A DNA stretch of 11,625 nt from Clostridiales bacterium (GTDB taxonomy: Bacteria > Bacillota_A > Clostridia > Peptostreptococcales > Anaerovoracaceae), in contig JAILFI010000224.1 of NCBI GenBank assembly GCA_024697655.1, positions 1 through 11,625 of the forward strand, in the 5' to 3' direction. The notes under the pieces are model-generated. The model made no database searches. It saw only the letters and a program-made list of their open reading frames with translations, and had not been told where the DNA came from. How positions within the stretch are numbered: position 1 is the stretch's first letter; the number at the start of each line of letters is the position of its first letter. The position numbers and the translations under genes were made by a program. Shown here in pieces: positions 1-5,793 of the stretch.

Positions 1-314
1 GGGTCTATCACCGCATCCCGGGAAGTGACAACCCATCGCTCCTGCCGCCGCTGCGCCCGTTCATGATCCCACAACCGCCGTTTCACCAGCAGCCCTGCGA
101 AACTGTGAAAAGTCCCCTTTCCTGGGTCGTACTTTTCGACAGCCTCGTGGAATGCGATGACTGAGACAGACCATTCATCATCCGACTGGTCGATGGGGCG
201 TCCCAAAGCCTGATACGCCTTTGCCTTCAGAAAACGTGTATTCTCTTTTAATAGCTGTGCCAGAGCCCGTTCGTTCAAACGGGCCTCCAGCACCTTTTCA
301 TTTGCCGTACTCAT
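1..314 (-). CDS. sigI: SigI-like RNA polymerase sigma factor, N-terminal part (runs off left edge)
   Basis: About 104 residues are visible, starting MSTANEKVLEAR. The stretch SDDEWSVSVIAFHEAVEKYD, followed by a GKGTFHSFAGLLVKRRLWDH-type segment, matches sigma region 2 of SigI factors (DDE..S..IAF.EAI..YDP.KG.F.SFA....KRR..D..R). Known SigI factors in Bacillus and Clostridium respond to envelope or heat stress or to extracellular polysaccharides, and are held by a membrane anti-sigma factor RsgI, usually encoded next door. The C-terminal part and any rsgI would lie left of this window. The start ATG is fixed by an in-frame TAG four codons upstream. No Shine-Dalgarno sequence precedes it; the nearest purine-rich run (AGAAGAGG) is about 40 nt upstream, at the end of the previous gene. 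Translation may therefore be coupled, poor, or on a leaderless message. The 45-nt gap to the secreted repeat protein suggests one operon. The family call is fairly sure; the SigI subgroup is less so. Confidence 0.72.
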   Translation of the reverse strand, partial: MSTANEKVLEARLNERALAQLLKENTRFLKAKAYQALGRPIDQSDDEWSVSVIAFHEAVEKYDPGKGTFHSFAGLLVKRRLWDHERAQRRQERWVVTSRDAVID

Positions 315-340
315 GAGGCAATACTATCCGCGTTTGCTTG

Positions 341-359
341 AAAAAAGGTTAAGCCTCTT
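341..359 (-). terminator. Possible weak hairpin with U-run between repeat protein and sigI
   Basis: On the minus strand AAGAGG-CTTAA-CCTTTT can form a 6-bp stem with one G-U pair, and the T-run continues as TTTTTTC. The T-run is itself part of the stem, so this is a poor terminator. It might attenuate rather than stop readthrough into the sigma factor gene. Confidence 0.25.
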
Positions 360-956
360 CTACTGCCCCAGCTCAGCAGCCGGCTGCCCGCCATTCGGTG
401 CCTGCCCACTGCCAGGTGCGGGGCCGTTGCCCGGAGCCGGGCCTGTGCCGGGTTCCGGCGTATTGCCGTTGTGATCAAGCGGTGCGCCCGCCTGCTGATT
501 GTCTCTATCCTTCTGTGCGTTGTCCCGCGGTGCATTTCCGTCCTGCGGCGCATTTCCGTCCTGCGGCGCATTTCCGTCCTGCATCCCGCTGTTATCCGCG
601 TCCTTGACCTTAGCAGGGACAGGGCCACTGCCAGGTGCCGGACCTGTACCCGGCTCCGGCACATTGCCTTCATGATCCAGATACTGCTGCATCTTGCCGC
701 CAAACGGCAGACCGCTCATCTCTTTCTGCAGATCCGCCGGAGCAGGACCTGTGCCGGGTTCCGGCACATTGCCTTCATGATCGAGCAGCTGTCCAGCCGC
801 GTTGTGAAGCATATGCGCGAACGGGACAGGTGCCGGCATTTCCTCTGTGTCAGCGAAAACACCGGTGGCAGTCGCGGCGATCGGCGTCATGCAGATGACC
901 GCAGACAGTGCAGCTGCTGTAACTCTCTTTCTTACTGACATTTCATTGCTTTTCAT
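360..956 (-). CDS. Secreted Pro/Gly-rich repeat protein upstream of the SigI-like gene
   Basis: This 198-residue protein belongs to no family I recognise. Residues 1-35 form a clear signal peptide: a basic N-terminus (KSNEMSVRKR), a hydrophobic core, and an A-x-A-type site before DTEEM. The mature part is low-complexity and hydrophilic, with no cysteine, no membrane segment and no LPxTG sorting signal. It holds three copies of LDHxGNxPEPGTGPAP (residues 58-73, 93-108, 160-175), three tandem QDGNAP hexapeptides (126-143), and a C-terminal PG/PN-rich tail. Such a chain is probably extended and released or wall-associated. The Asp/Asn/Glu in each copy could bind a cation, but that is a guess. 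ATG at 956 is preceded by AAGGAAG at good spacing; M6 is a weaker alternative. The gene is 45 nt upstream of the SigI-like factor and likely co-transcribed, suggesting a role in envelope sensing or as a product of that regulon. Confidence 0.75.
   Translation of the reverse strand: MKSNEMSVRKRVTAAALSAVICMTPIAATATGVFADTEEMPAPVPFAHMLHNAAGQLLDHEGNVPEPGTGPAPADLQKEMSGLPFGGKMQQYLDHEGNVPEPGTGPAPGSGPVPAKVKDADNSGMQDGNAPQDGNAPQDGNAPRDNAQKDRDNQQAGAPLDHNGNTPEPGTGPAPGNGPAPGSGQAPNGGQPAAELGQ
432..785 (-). repeat. Three 48-bp coding repeats (LDHxGNxPEPGTGPAP)
   Basis: Coding repeats lie at 738-785, 633-680 and 432-479. Each encodes a 16-residue unit with invariant L-D-H, G-N, P-E-P-G-T-G-P-A-P. The first two copies encode identical peptides (LDHEGNVPEPGTGPAP); the third is LDHNGNTPEPGTGPAP. 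The copies are separated by unlike spacers, so they are dispersed duplications inside one gene. Confidence 0.85.
528..581 (-). repeat. Tandem 18-bp repeat, three units (QDGNAP)
   Basis: Three adjacent 18-bp units containing GCATTTCCGTCCTGC on the plus strand encode QDGNAP three times on the minus strand (residues 126-143). The near-identical DNA implies recent slippage or duplication, so copy number may vary between strains. Confidence 0.85.
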
Positions 957-1162
957 AACTTGTCTTCCTTTCCGGGAATGCTGTTGCAGCGTCCCCTGTT
1001 TGAACTGACTGCTTTCCGGAAGCGTCCTTTAACTGACACCATATCATTCGGCTGAGCGATTCCAAAAAACAGGGTATCCATTAAAAAACCGCGTCATTTT
1101 TTGATGACACGGTTCTTTTTCACCTTATTCGGTTCCGCTTTGCGGTTTTCTTTTGGTACTTT
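957..1162 (-). promoter_or_regulatory. Intergenic leader of the secreted protein/sigI unit; only weak promoter candidates
   Basis: This 206-bp gap holds the terminator of the radical SAM operon (about 1083-1114) and the leader of the repeat-protein gene. On the minus strand the best sigma-A-like match is TTGGAA, 16 nt, TATGGT, which is weak. The same stretch contains ACCC followed about 20 nt later by CGAA, recalling the ACCCCC/CGAA elements reported for SigI promoters, but the match is partial and the spacing uncertain. Autoregulation by SigI is possible and not shown. The Shine-Dalgarno AAGGAAG lies just before the ATG at 956. Confidence 0.3.
1083..1114 (-). terminator. Rho-independent terminator of the MBL-rubredoxin/radical SAM operon
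   Basis: On the minus strand an 11-bp stem (AACCGTGTCAT paired with ATGACGCGGTT, one G-U pair) closes a short A-rich loop and runs straight into TTTTTT. It lies about 50 bp past the radical SAM stop codon. On the plus strand the G-U pair becomes a C-A mismatch, so the minus strand is the favoured direction, although a T-run also follows on the plus side. Confidence 0.85.
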
Positions 1163-2272
1163 CTACACCGCCTGCCCGGCGATGATGCGTTCGACCTCGT
1201 CCCGCTTTTCATACAGCACACAGCCGCCGTCGTGATCATCCAGCAGGATGTCTCCGCTGCGCAGTGCCATGAACAGCGGCGATTGCATCGCTTCGCGCAA
1301 GGATGTATCGCGGATGTTCACATCGGAGTATGGAGAGAATGGACACGGTTCCGCCCCGCCATGGGAGTTGATATGGAAAAAACCCCTGCCGGCAGCCACA
1401 CAGCCACCGGAGCTTTTTTCATCCCCCGGGAAAGAAATATAGACCATCTGCGGATGATCCTGTCTGAGTCCATCGATCTTCGCGCGCAGGCAGTCCCGCT
1501 CCGCCTCCCCTGGTGCGAGTTCCTGTGAGTCTTCCGTCACGGGCACGTATTCCACATAAATCACAGCCTTGCAGCCGCGGCCGGACAGTTCCTGCAGAAA
1601 TGCCGGGGAAGTCACTTCTTCTATGTTCTCTTTTGTGACCGTCACTGAAGCACCGAAGATCAGGCAGCGCTGGTGCAGCTCGTCCATATTGGCAATGAGC
1701 TGCTCGTAAACGCCCTCGCCGCGCCGCCCGTCGGTGATTTCCTTGCCGCCTTCGATGCTCATGACCGGCAGCAGGTTGCGGCATTTGTCGAGCAGTGCAA
1801 AATACCGCGCGCCGATGTAGGTGCCGTTCGTGAAGATCGGGAACAGGATGCCGGGCACTGTGCCGGCCGCTTCGATGACGTCGCTGCGCAGCATCGGCTC
1901 ACCGCCAGCCAGAAGGATAAAACTAACCCCCATCTCATCCGCCTCGCGGAAGATTCTGAGCCACTCCGCTCCGGAAAGCTGATCGACCGGTGCTGCATCC
2001 ACCGTCGCCTCATTGCAGCGGGAATAGCACCCCGCGCAGTGCAGGTTGCACTGGCTGGTGATGCTGGCAATCAGAAACGGCGGGATGTGTTCCCCCGCAT
2101 CTTCCGCCTCCCGGCGTTTCTTCGAAGCGGCTCTGCTCGCTGCGGCAAACCGCATCATGAACGCGCTTTCCTTCGGATCTTTGAGCGTGGCCTTCAACGC
2201 ATCTTTCACAACGCGCTCCACTCCGTTGATCAAATAGTTCTGCAGATCGAAGTCTGCGTTCGCGTTATTCAT
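1163..2272 (-). CDS. Radical SAM protein with C-terminal cysteines (SPASM/twitch-like)
   Basis: A 369-residue radical SAM enzyme of unknown substrate. The motif SQCNLHCAGCYSRC gives the CxxxCxxC [4Fe-4S] triad at C75, C79 and C82, and GGEP at about 123-126 is the SAM-contacting motif. After the barrel, C291 (GGCVAAGRG), C310 (EPCPFSPY) and C351 (GGCVLYEKRD) form a spaced set that could bind an auxiliary cluster, as in SPASM/twitch enzymes that modify peptides or mature enzymes. About 70 residues precede the triad. I chose ATG at 2272 because AGAGGAAG lies 7 nt upstream; the GTG at 2278 would be too close to that site. The gene begins 13 nt after the MBL-rubredoxin stop codon, with its ribosome site between them, so the two are co-transcribed. 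The rubredoxin partner might feed electrons to it, which is inference. No precursor-peptide gene is visible beside it, so a RiPP role has no support here. Confidence 0.85.
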   Translation of the reverse strand: MNNANADFDLQNYLINGVERVVKDALKATLKDPKESAFMMRFAAASRAASKKRREAEDAGEHIPPFLIASITSQCNLHCAGCYSRCNEATVDAAPVDQLSGAEWLRIFREADEMGVSFILLAGGEPMLRSDVIEAAGTVPGILFPIFTNGTYIGARYFALLDKCRNLLPVMSIEGGKEITDGRRGEGVYEQLIANMDELHQRCLIFGASVTVTKENIEEVTSPAFLQELSGRGCKAVIYVEYVPVTEDSQELAPGEAERDCLRAKIDGLRQDHPQMVYISFPGDEKSSGGCVAAGRGFFHINSHGGAEPCPFSPYSDVNIRDTSLREAMQSPLFMALRSGDILLDDHDGGCVLYEKRDEVERIIAGQAV

Positions 2273-2285
2273 GATCACGCTTCCT

Positions 2286-3227
2286 CTATGCCTTGTTGAA
2301 TTTTTCTTTCGACTGTTTGCAGCGCGGGCAGACCCAGTCTTCCGGCAGGTCTTCGAACGCTACCCCGCCGTGTTCCGCCGGGTCATACACATAGCCGCAG
2401 ATGGAGCAGATATACTTGCCGGAAGCCTCCATGGCGGAGAAATCGATCTCTGCCGGAACGGTCGGCACCGGATTGTCCAGATCCATCACGCGCTTTGTTT
2501 CCAGATTTTCATACCCCTGGGGCGAATGGGTGGACATATAAACGGTCGGATGATTACGGATGAAAGCGCGGACTCTGTCCAGCGTCTCGCGCGCTGCCGG
2601 CAGATCGTCAAAGACGACAGAGAGTTTATTCTCATACAGCGCTTCATCGACATAGGTAATGTCGCCGTGCATCATATAGAACAGCCCGTCGATCTCAGCG
2701 ATGACGATACTGTTGCCGTTCGTATGGCCTTTCGCTTTGAGGAAGTAGACGCCGTCGCAGATCTTCTGACTTTCCGGGAATTCATAGTATGCCCCGTCTG
2801 TGAATTTGACCGGCACGAGGTTTTCAATGCCCTGCAGTTCATCCGCAGACAGTTCTTCTTCACCAACGAAAATCTCAGCGTTCGGGAAGGACTTCAGTTC
2901 ACCGGAGTGGTCGGCGTGTTTATGCGTCAGCAGGACCTTAGTGACCTGCTCGGGCTTATAGCCAAGTGCCTCAAACGCTTCCATGTAACTGCAGATGTCC
3001 TTACCGGTGTAAGCCGGGCTTGTCTCATCCGGCACTTCCTCAGGTGTCCCGGCAGGAAGACCGGTATCTACCAGGATCACTTCATCGCCTGTATCGATGA
3101 CCCAGTTCTGCAGACTCCCGCGGTATCTGACCGTTGGATCGAACTTCTCAGGCCCTTCTTCCCCACCGAACGCGAATGGCTGCCCGTAAAATCCGTCTCT
3201 TCTGAATTTGACCGCTTTGATAATCAT
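2286..3227 (-). CDS. Metallo-beta-lactamase-fold hydrolase fused to a C-terminal rubredoxin
   Basis: This 313-residue protein has two domains. Residues 1 to about 250 are an MBL-fold hydrolase with HKHADH (102-107) and further likely metal ligands H168 (KGHTNGN), D189 (HGDIT) and H234 (THSPQG). The HxHxDH form and the segment after it resemble lactonase/glyoxalase II-like zinc hydrolases rather than flavodiiron proteins, whose motif differs and which carry a flavodoxin domain absent here. Residues about 270-313 are a rubredoxin: [10 protein letters not shown], then [13 protein letters not shown], giving iron ligands C274, C277, C300 and C303. No signal peptide is seen, so it is cytoplasmic. 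ATG at 3227 follows GGAGGG by 6 nt. The fusion implies that the hydrolase fold is tied to one-electron transfer, as in oxygen or peroxide reduction or thiol/persulfide chemistry; the substrate is unknown. It is the first gene of an operon with the radical SAM gene, behind a promoter carrying a PerR-like palindrome. Confidence 0.9.
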   Translation of the reverse strand: MIIKAVKFRRDGFYGQPFAFGGEEGPEKFDPTVRYRGSLQNWVIDTGDEVILVDTGLPAGTPEEVPDETSPAYTGKDICSYMEAFEALGYKPEQVTKVLLTHKHADHSGELKSFPNAEIFVGEEELSADELQGIENLVPVKFTDGAYYEFPESQKICDGVYFLKAKGHTNGNSIVIAEIDGLFYMMHGDITYVDEALYENKLSVVFDDLPAARETLDRVRAFIRNHPTVYMSTHSPQGYENLETKRVMDLDNPVPTVPAEIDFSAMEASGKYICSICGYVYDPAEHGGVAFEDLPEDWVCPRCKQSKEKFNKA

Positions 3228-3265
3228 GTCTTACCCTCCATAATCAATCCCGATACGACATTTTT

Positions 3266-3294
3266 GATTGTATAAAATTAAATTGTTTACAATC
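3266..3294 (-). promoter_or_regulatory. Inverted repeat at the predicted transcript start of the MBL-rubredoxin operon
   Basis: GATTGTA (3266-3272) and TACAATC (3288-3294) are perfect inverted arms separated by 15 bp, and an inner ATTGT-TT-ACAAT lies at 3282-3293. The element begins directly downstream of the predicted -10 box and spans the likely start (about 3288). It could be a second operator. It does not match the spacing of a Rex site. Confidence 0.4.
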
Positions 3295-3311
3295 TATATA
3301 ATAATTATATA
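3295..3311. promoter_or_regulatory. PerR-type operator (8-1-8 palindrome)
   Basis: TATATAAT-A-ATTATATA is a perfect 17-bp palindrome. Its inner 15 bp differs from the known PerR consensus TTATAAT-N-ATTATAA only at the two outermost bases. It overlaps the predicted -10 box of the MBL-rubredoxin operon, the right place for repression. AT-rich palindromes arise by chance, but this one is perfectly symmetric and has PerR's 7-1-7 core. No perR gene is in the window. Confidence 0.6.
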
Positions 3312-3322
3312 CCACTTTTCAA
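3295..3322 (-). promoter_or_regulatory. Sigma-A-like promoter of the MBL-rubredoxin/radical SAM operon
   Basis: On the minus strand TTGAAA (3322-3317) is followed after 16 nt by TATATA (3300-3295). The start would fall near 3288, leaving a leader of about 60 nt before the ATG at 3227. The whole palindromic operator lies between the -35 box and the end of the -10 box. Confidence 0.6.
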
Positions 3323-3342
3323 AAAATGAAAAGCCTTTTTCA
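3321..3342 (-). terminator. Weak intrinsic terminator overlapping the hypE stop codon
   Basis: On the minus strand TGAAAA-AGGC-TTTTCA forms a 6-bp stem starting at the TGA stop itself and running into TTTTTT. The stem is AT-rich and short, so termination may be partial. It would separate the hyp operon from the MBL-rubredoxin operon, whose promoter -35 box overlaps the T-run. Confidence 0.45.
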
Positions 3343-4338
3343 GCAGATCCGCGGCAATCCTTCCCCGTACAGCACGTCCAGAACGCGCACTCCGCCGAGC
3401 GGCGTGACCAGCTGCACGTTCGCGTCCTCCGTGACCGTTCCGATCACAGCAGCGTTTTTGCCGTGTTCCGCCGCGCGCATGGCAGCGAGCGCTTTCTCAG
3501 CGTCCTCTTCTGCAACGACCGCGATCATCTTACCCTCGTTCGCCATATAGAGTGGATCAAGACCCAGGATCCCTGCCAGTCCTGCGACCTTCTCATCGAC
3601 CGGGATCTGCGATTCTTCGATCTGCATCCCGCATCCTGCCGTTCTGCACAGTTCATTCAGGATCGTCCCGAGGCCGCCTCTTGTCACATCGCGCATCGTA
3701 TGCGGCACGATGCCGGCCGCGTACAGCGCATCGGTGATATCCTTGAGCACGCCGCAGTCGCTTGTGATCTCATTGTCGATCCCCATGCGGGCACTGTAAA
3801 TGCAGGCCTGGTGATCGCCCAGATTGCCGGACAGGATGATTTTATCCCCCGGTTTCATGTTCGCCGCGCGGGCCGCTCTTCCGTCCGGGATCAGACCGAT
3901 GCCGGACGTATTGATGTACAGACCGCCCTGGCCGTCCACGACCTTGGTATCACCGGCAGCGATGACAACGCCGGCCTTGGCTGCCTCTTCCGCCATCGTA
4001 GCAGCGATCCGGTCGAGGTCTTCGATCGGAAAGCCCTCTTCAATGATAAACCCGCACGTCAGGTATTTCGGCTCCGCCCCCATCATCAGCAGGTCGTTGA
4101 CCGTCCCGGCGATGCAGAGTTTACCGATGTTGCCGCCTTTGAAGAACAGCGGTGTGACGACGAAACTGTCCGTGCTTTAGGCCAGCTTGCCGCCCTCCAT
4201 GTCAAGGACCGCCGCGTCTTCCAGGGCGTCCAGAATATCGTTATGAAAGTATTTGCCGAACACCCGGCCCATCAGCTCGTGGGATGCCTGCCCGCCGCTG
4301 CCGTGTGCCATCGTGATGATGTCTTTTGTCTCGCTCAT
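3340..4338 (-). pseudogene. hypE: HypE, hydrogenase maturation carbamoyl dehydratase, interrupted by an in-frame TAA
   Basis: HypE dehydrates the carbamoyl group on its C-terminal cysteine to a thiocyanate, the source of the CN- ligands of the [NiFe] site. The reading frame from ATG 4338 gives MSETKDIITMAHGSGG (a typical HypE start), then LDALEDAAVLD, and ends in LPRIC, the diagnostic C-terminus with acceptor cysteine C332. GDTKVV (129-134) is the AIR-synthase-type ATP-binding motif. Total length is normal at 332 codons. Codon 54 (4179-4177) is TAA, sitting in KLA-stop-STDSFVVTPLFF where relatives have Phe or an aromatic residue. Both sides stay in the same frame, so it is a single nonsense codon, not a frameshift; TAC to TAA would suffice. 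Internal restart at ATG 4086 would lose the N-terminal quarter, including part of the nucleotide site, and should not be active. The gene follows hypD by 60 nt with a weak AGAGAG ribosome site. It is either truly inactivated, read through, or a sequencing error. Confidence 0.9.
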
Positions 4339-4398
4339 AGTCTCTCTTTTCTTAAGGAATCGCTCGCTATACGGATCCGTTCCGCTTGCCGCATGAGA

Positions 4399-5448
4399 TC
4401 AGCGGTTGCGGTACCAAATGCCGCAGGCACCTTCCGCGCTGACCATGCACGGTCCGTACGGTGCGGTCGGGGTGCAGCCGCCGGAAGCGAACATCGGGCA
4501 GTCCGCCGGATCGATCCGGCCGGTGATGACATCCGCGCAGCGGCATGCCGGCGGTAATTCAACATCTTTGTCGAGGCCGAAACTGCCTCCGTCGTATTCC
4601 CGGTACGGTTCGCTGATATAAAGACCGGAGTCAGGGATGCTCCCGAGCCCCCGCCAGACCGCTGCGCCCGGCGTGTAATACTCATCCAGCACCTCCAGTG
4701 CCTTCGGATTGCCCGCCGCGTGAACAGCGTTCTTGTAGTGGTTGCCCACCTCATGTGTGCCGTTTTCGATCTGCCGGACCAGGTCGTAGATGGTCACCAG
4801 CAGGTGTTCCGGTTCGAATCCTGCCACCACGAACGGTTTTCTGTACTTCTCAGCCAGCGGCTTGAACGGGTCGCTGCCGATGATGACGCATACATGCCCC
4901 GGGCAGATGAATCCGTCGATCTCCGGCTGGCTGTCGCAGATCCAGGTGAGTGCAGGCAGGATCGTCTTGATCGCCGTGACGAGTTTGACATTGTGGATGT
5001 CTTTTTCCCGCATCTCCCGGATCATCAGGCCGTAGATCGGTGCCGTCGTCTCAAAACCGACCGCCGCCACAACGTGGGTCACATCAGGCTGCGACTGCGC
5101 TTTTTCCAGAACTTCAAACGGAGAGTAGACCACCTCGACACGCGCCCCCTGCCCTTTGTGGTCTGACAGACTGCCGGCGGTGCCGGGCACCTTCAACATA
5201 TCGCCGAACGAATAGAGCACATGGCCTTCCGTATGGGCATATTCCACGCATTTGTCAATAAAAGCCGCCGGTGTGACGCACACCGGGCAGCCCGGACCGC
5301 TGATCAGATGGATCTTCGGCGAGATGAGACTGCGGACGGCGCCTTTGAATAACGCCGCCGTGTGGGTCCCGCACACCTCCATCAGGCGGATATCCGGACC
5401 ATCATAGGCTTTCAGGTAGGAAACGGTCTTTGCGAGAGATTCATTCAT
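4399..5448 (-). CDS. hypD: HypD, Fe-S scaffold for the Fe(CN)2CO unit of [NiFe]-hydrogenase
   Basis: 349 residues, the usual length for HypD. With HypC, it carries the iron on which the CN and CO ligands are assembled. Conserved motifs are all present: MEVCGTHT (23-30, C26), GPGCPVC (51-57, C54 and C57), GFETTAP (131-137), PGHVC (about 183-187), and the C-terminal cluster-binding region with C317, C325, C334 and C342 (DCPMF, GGCTP, GPCMVS, GAC). ATG at 5448 is preceded by GGAGGG at 8 nt. It starts 18 nt after the hypC stop and precedes hypE by 60 nt, the common hypC-hypD-hypE order. Confidence 0.97.
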   Translation of the reverse strand: MNESLAKTVSYLKAYDGPDIRLMEVCGTHTAALFKGAVRSLISPKIHLISGPGCPVCVTPAAFIDKCVEYAHTEGHVLYSFGDMLKVPGTAGSLSDHKGQGARVEVVYSPFEVLEKAQSQPDVTHVVAAVGFETTAPIYGLMIREMREKDIHNVKLVTAIKTILPALTWICDSQPEIDGFICPGHVCVIIGSDPFKPLAEKYRKPFVVAGFEPEHLLVTIYDLVRQIENGTHEVGNHYKNAVHAAGNPKALEVLDEYYTPGAAVWRGLGSIPDSGLYISEPYREYDGGSFGLDKDVELPPACRCADVITGRIDPADCPMFASGGCTPTAPYGPCMVSAEGACGIWYRNR

Positions 5449-5466
5449 GGTGCGATCCCTCCGGTC

Positions 5467-5682
5467 TTACGCCAGTTCCTCGATGTCCGAGAACAGCTCG
5501 ATCAGTTCTTCCGCCTTGTCCTTCTCCATGACTTCAATGGCGCAGCCGGCGTGGACCAGCACATACTGCCCCACTTTCGGCTCCACAAGACCGGTGTTGA
5601 CCATGACCTGATTGCCGCTGTAATCCACTTTCGCGCGCATGCCGTCCACTTCGACGACCTTGCCCGGTATCGCGATACACAT
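5467..5682 (-). CDS. hypC: HypC, hydrogenase maturation chaperone
   Basis: 71 residues starting MCIAIPGKVVEV, the HypC/HupF signature in which Cys2 (exposed after Met removal) binds the iron centre and contacts the hydrogenase large-subunit precursor. The conserved GQYVLVHAGCAIEVM core is also present. AAAGGAGAG lies 8 nt before the ATG. It is a cytoplasmic partner of HypD, encoded directly downstream. The 111-bp gap from hypF holds a GCCCGC-TGATG-GCGGGC hairpin (5711-5727) without a T-run on the minus strand, so I do not call a terminator; it may adjust message stability. Confidence 0.96.
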   Translation of the reverse strand: MCIAIPGKVVEVDGMRAKVDYSGNQVMVNTGLVEPKVGQYVLVHAGCAIEVMEKDKAEELIELFSDIEELA

Positions 5683-5793
5683 ATCGAATGCTCTCCTTTA
5701 TCTATCCCCTGCCCGCCATCAGCGGGCTGCTGTTTTGTTTTTCTTGTGCAGCCGCTTCCGGCCGCTTCTCCTATTGTGCCACAACTTTGCGGT

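Noticed and set aside
432..785. CRISPR-like or regulatory DNA repeat array
   Set aside because: The repeats are in frame, encode a periodic peptide behind a signal sequence, and have irregular spacing.
3340..4086. A separate 248-residue short AIR-synthase-like protein starting at ATG 4086, or a SelD homologue
   Set aside because: The same frame continues upstream into a perfect HypE N-terminus and the C-terminus is PRIC, so this is the distal part of interrupted hypE. SelD lacks the PRIC tail.
4177..4179. TAA reassigned as a sense codon in this organism
   Set aside because: hypA, hypC, hypF and the PFOR gene in this window end at TAA at the expected C-termini, so TAA acts as a normal stop.
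2271..4557. Long plus-strand frames opposite the MBL-rubredoxin and hypE/hypD genes (334 and 429 residues)
   Set aside because: They are mirror frames of clearly conserved minus-strand genes, without domains or ribosome sites; one crosses the AT-rich promoter region.
5711..5727. Terminator between hypF and hypC
   Set aside because: The GCCCGC/GCGGGC hairpin is followed by a T-rich run only on the plus strand, where no gene is being transcribed; on the minus strand the tail is AGGGGATA.
5773..5790. Rex operator in the hypF-hypC gap (TTGTGGCACAA)
   Set aside because: The half-sites resemble Rex arms, but the spacer is 1 bp instead of 8.
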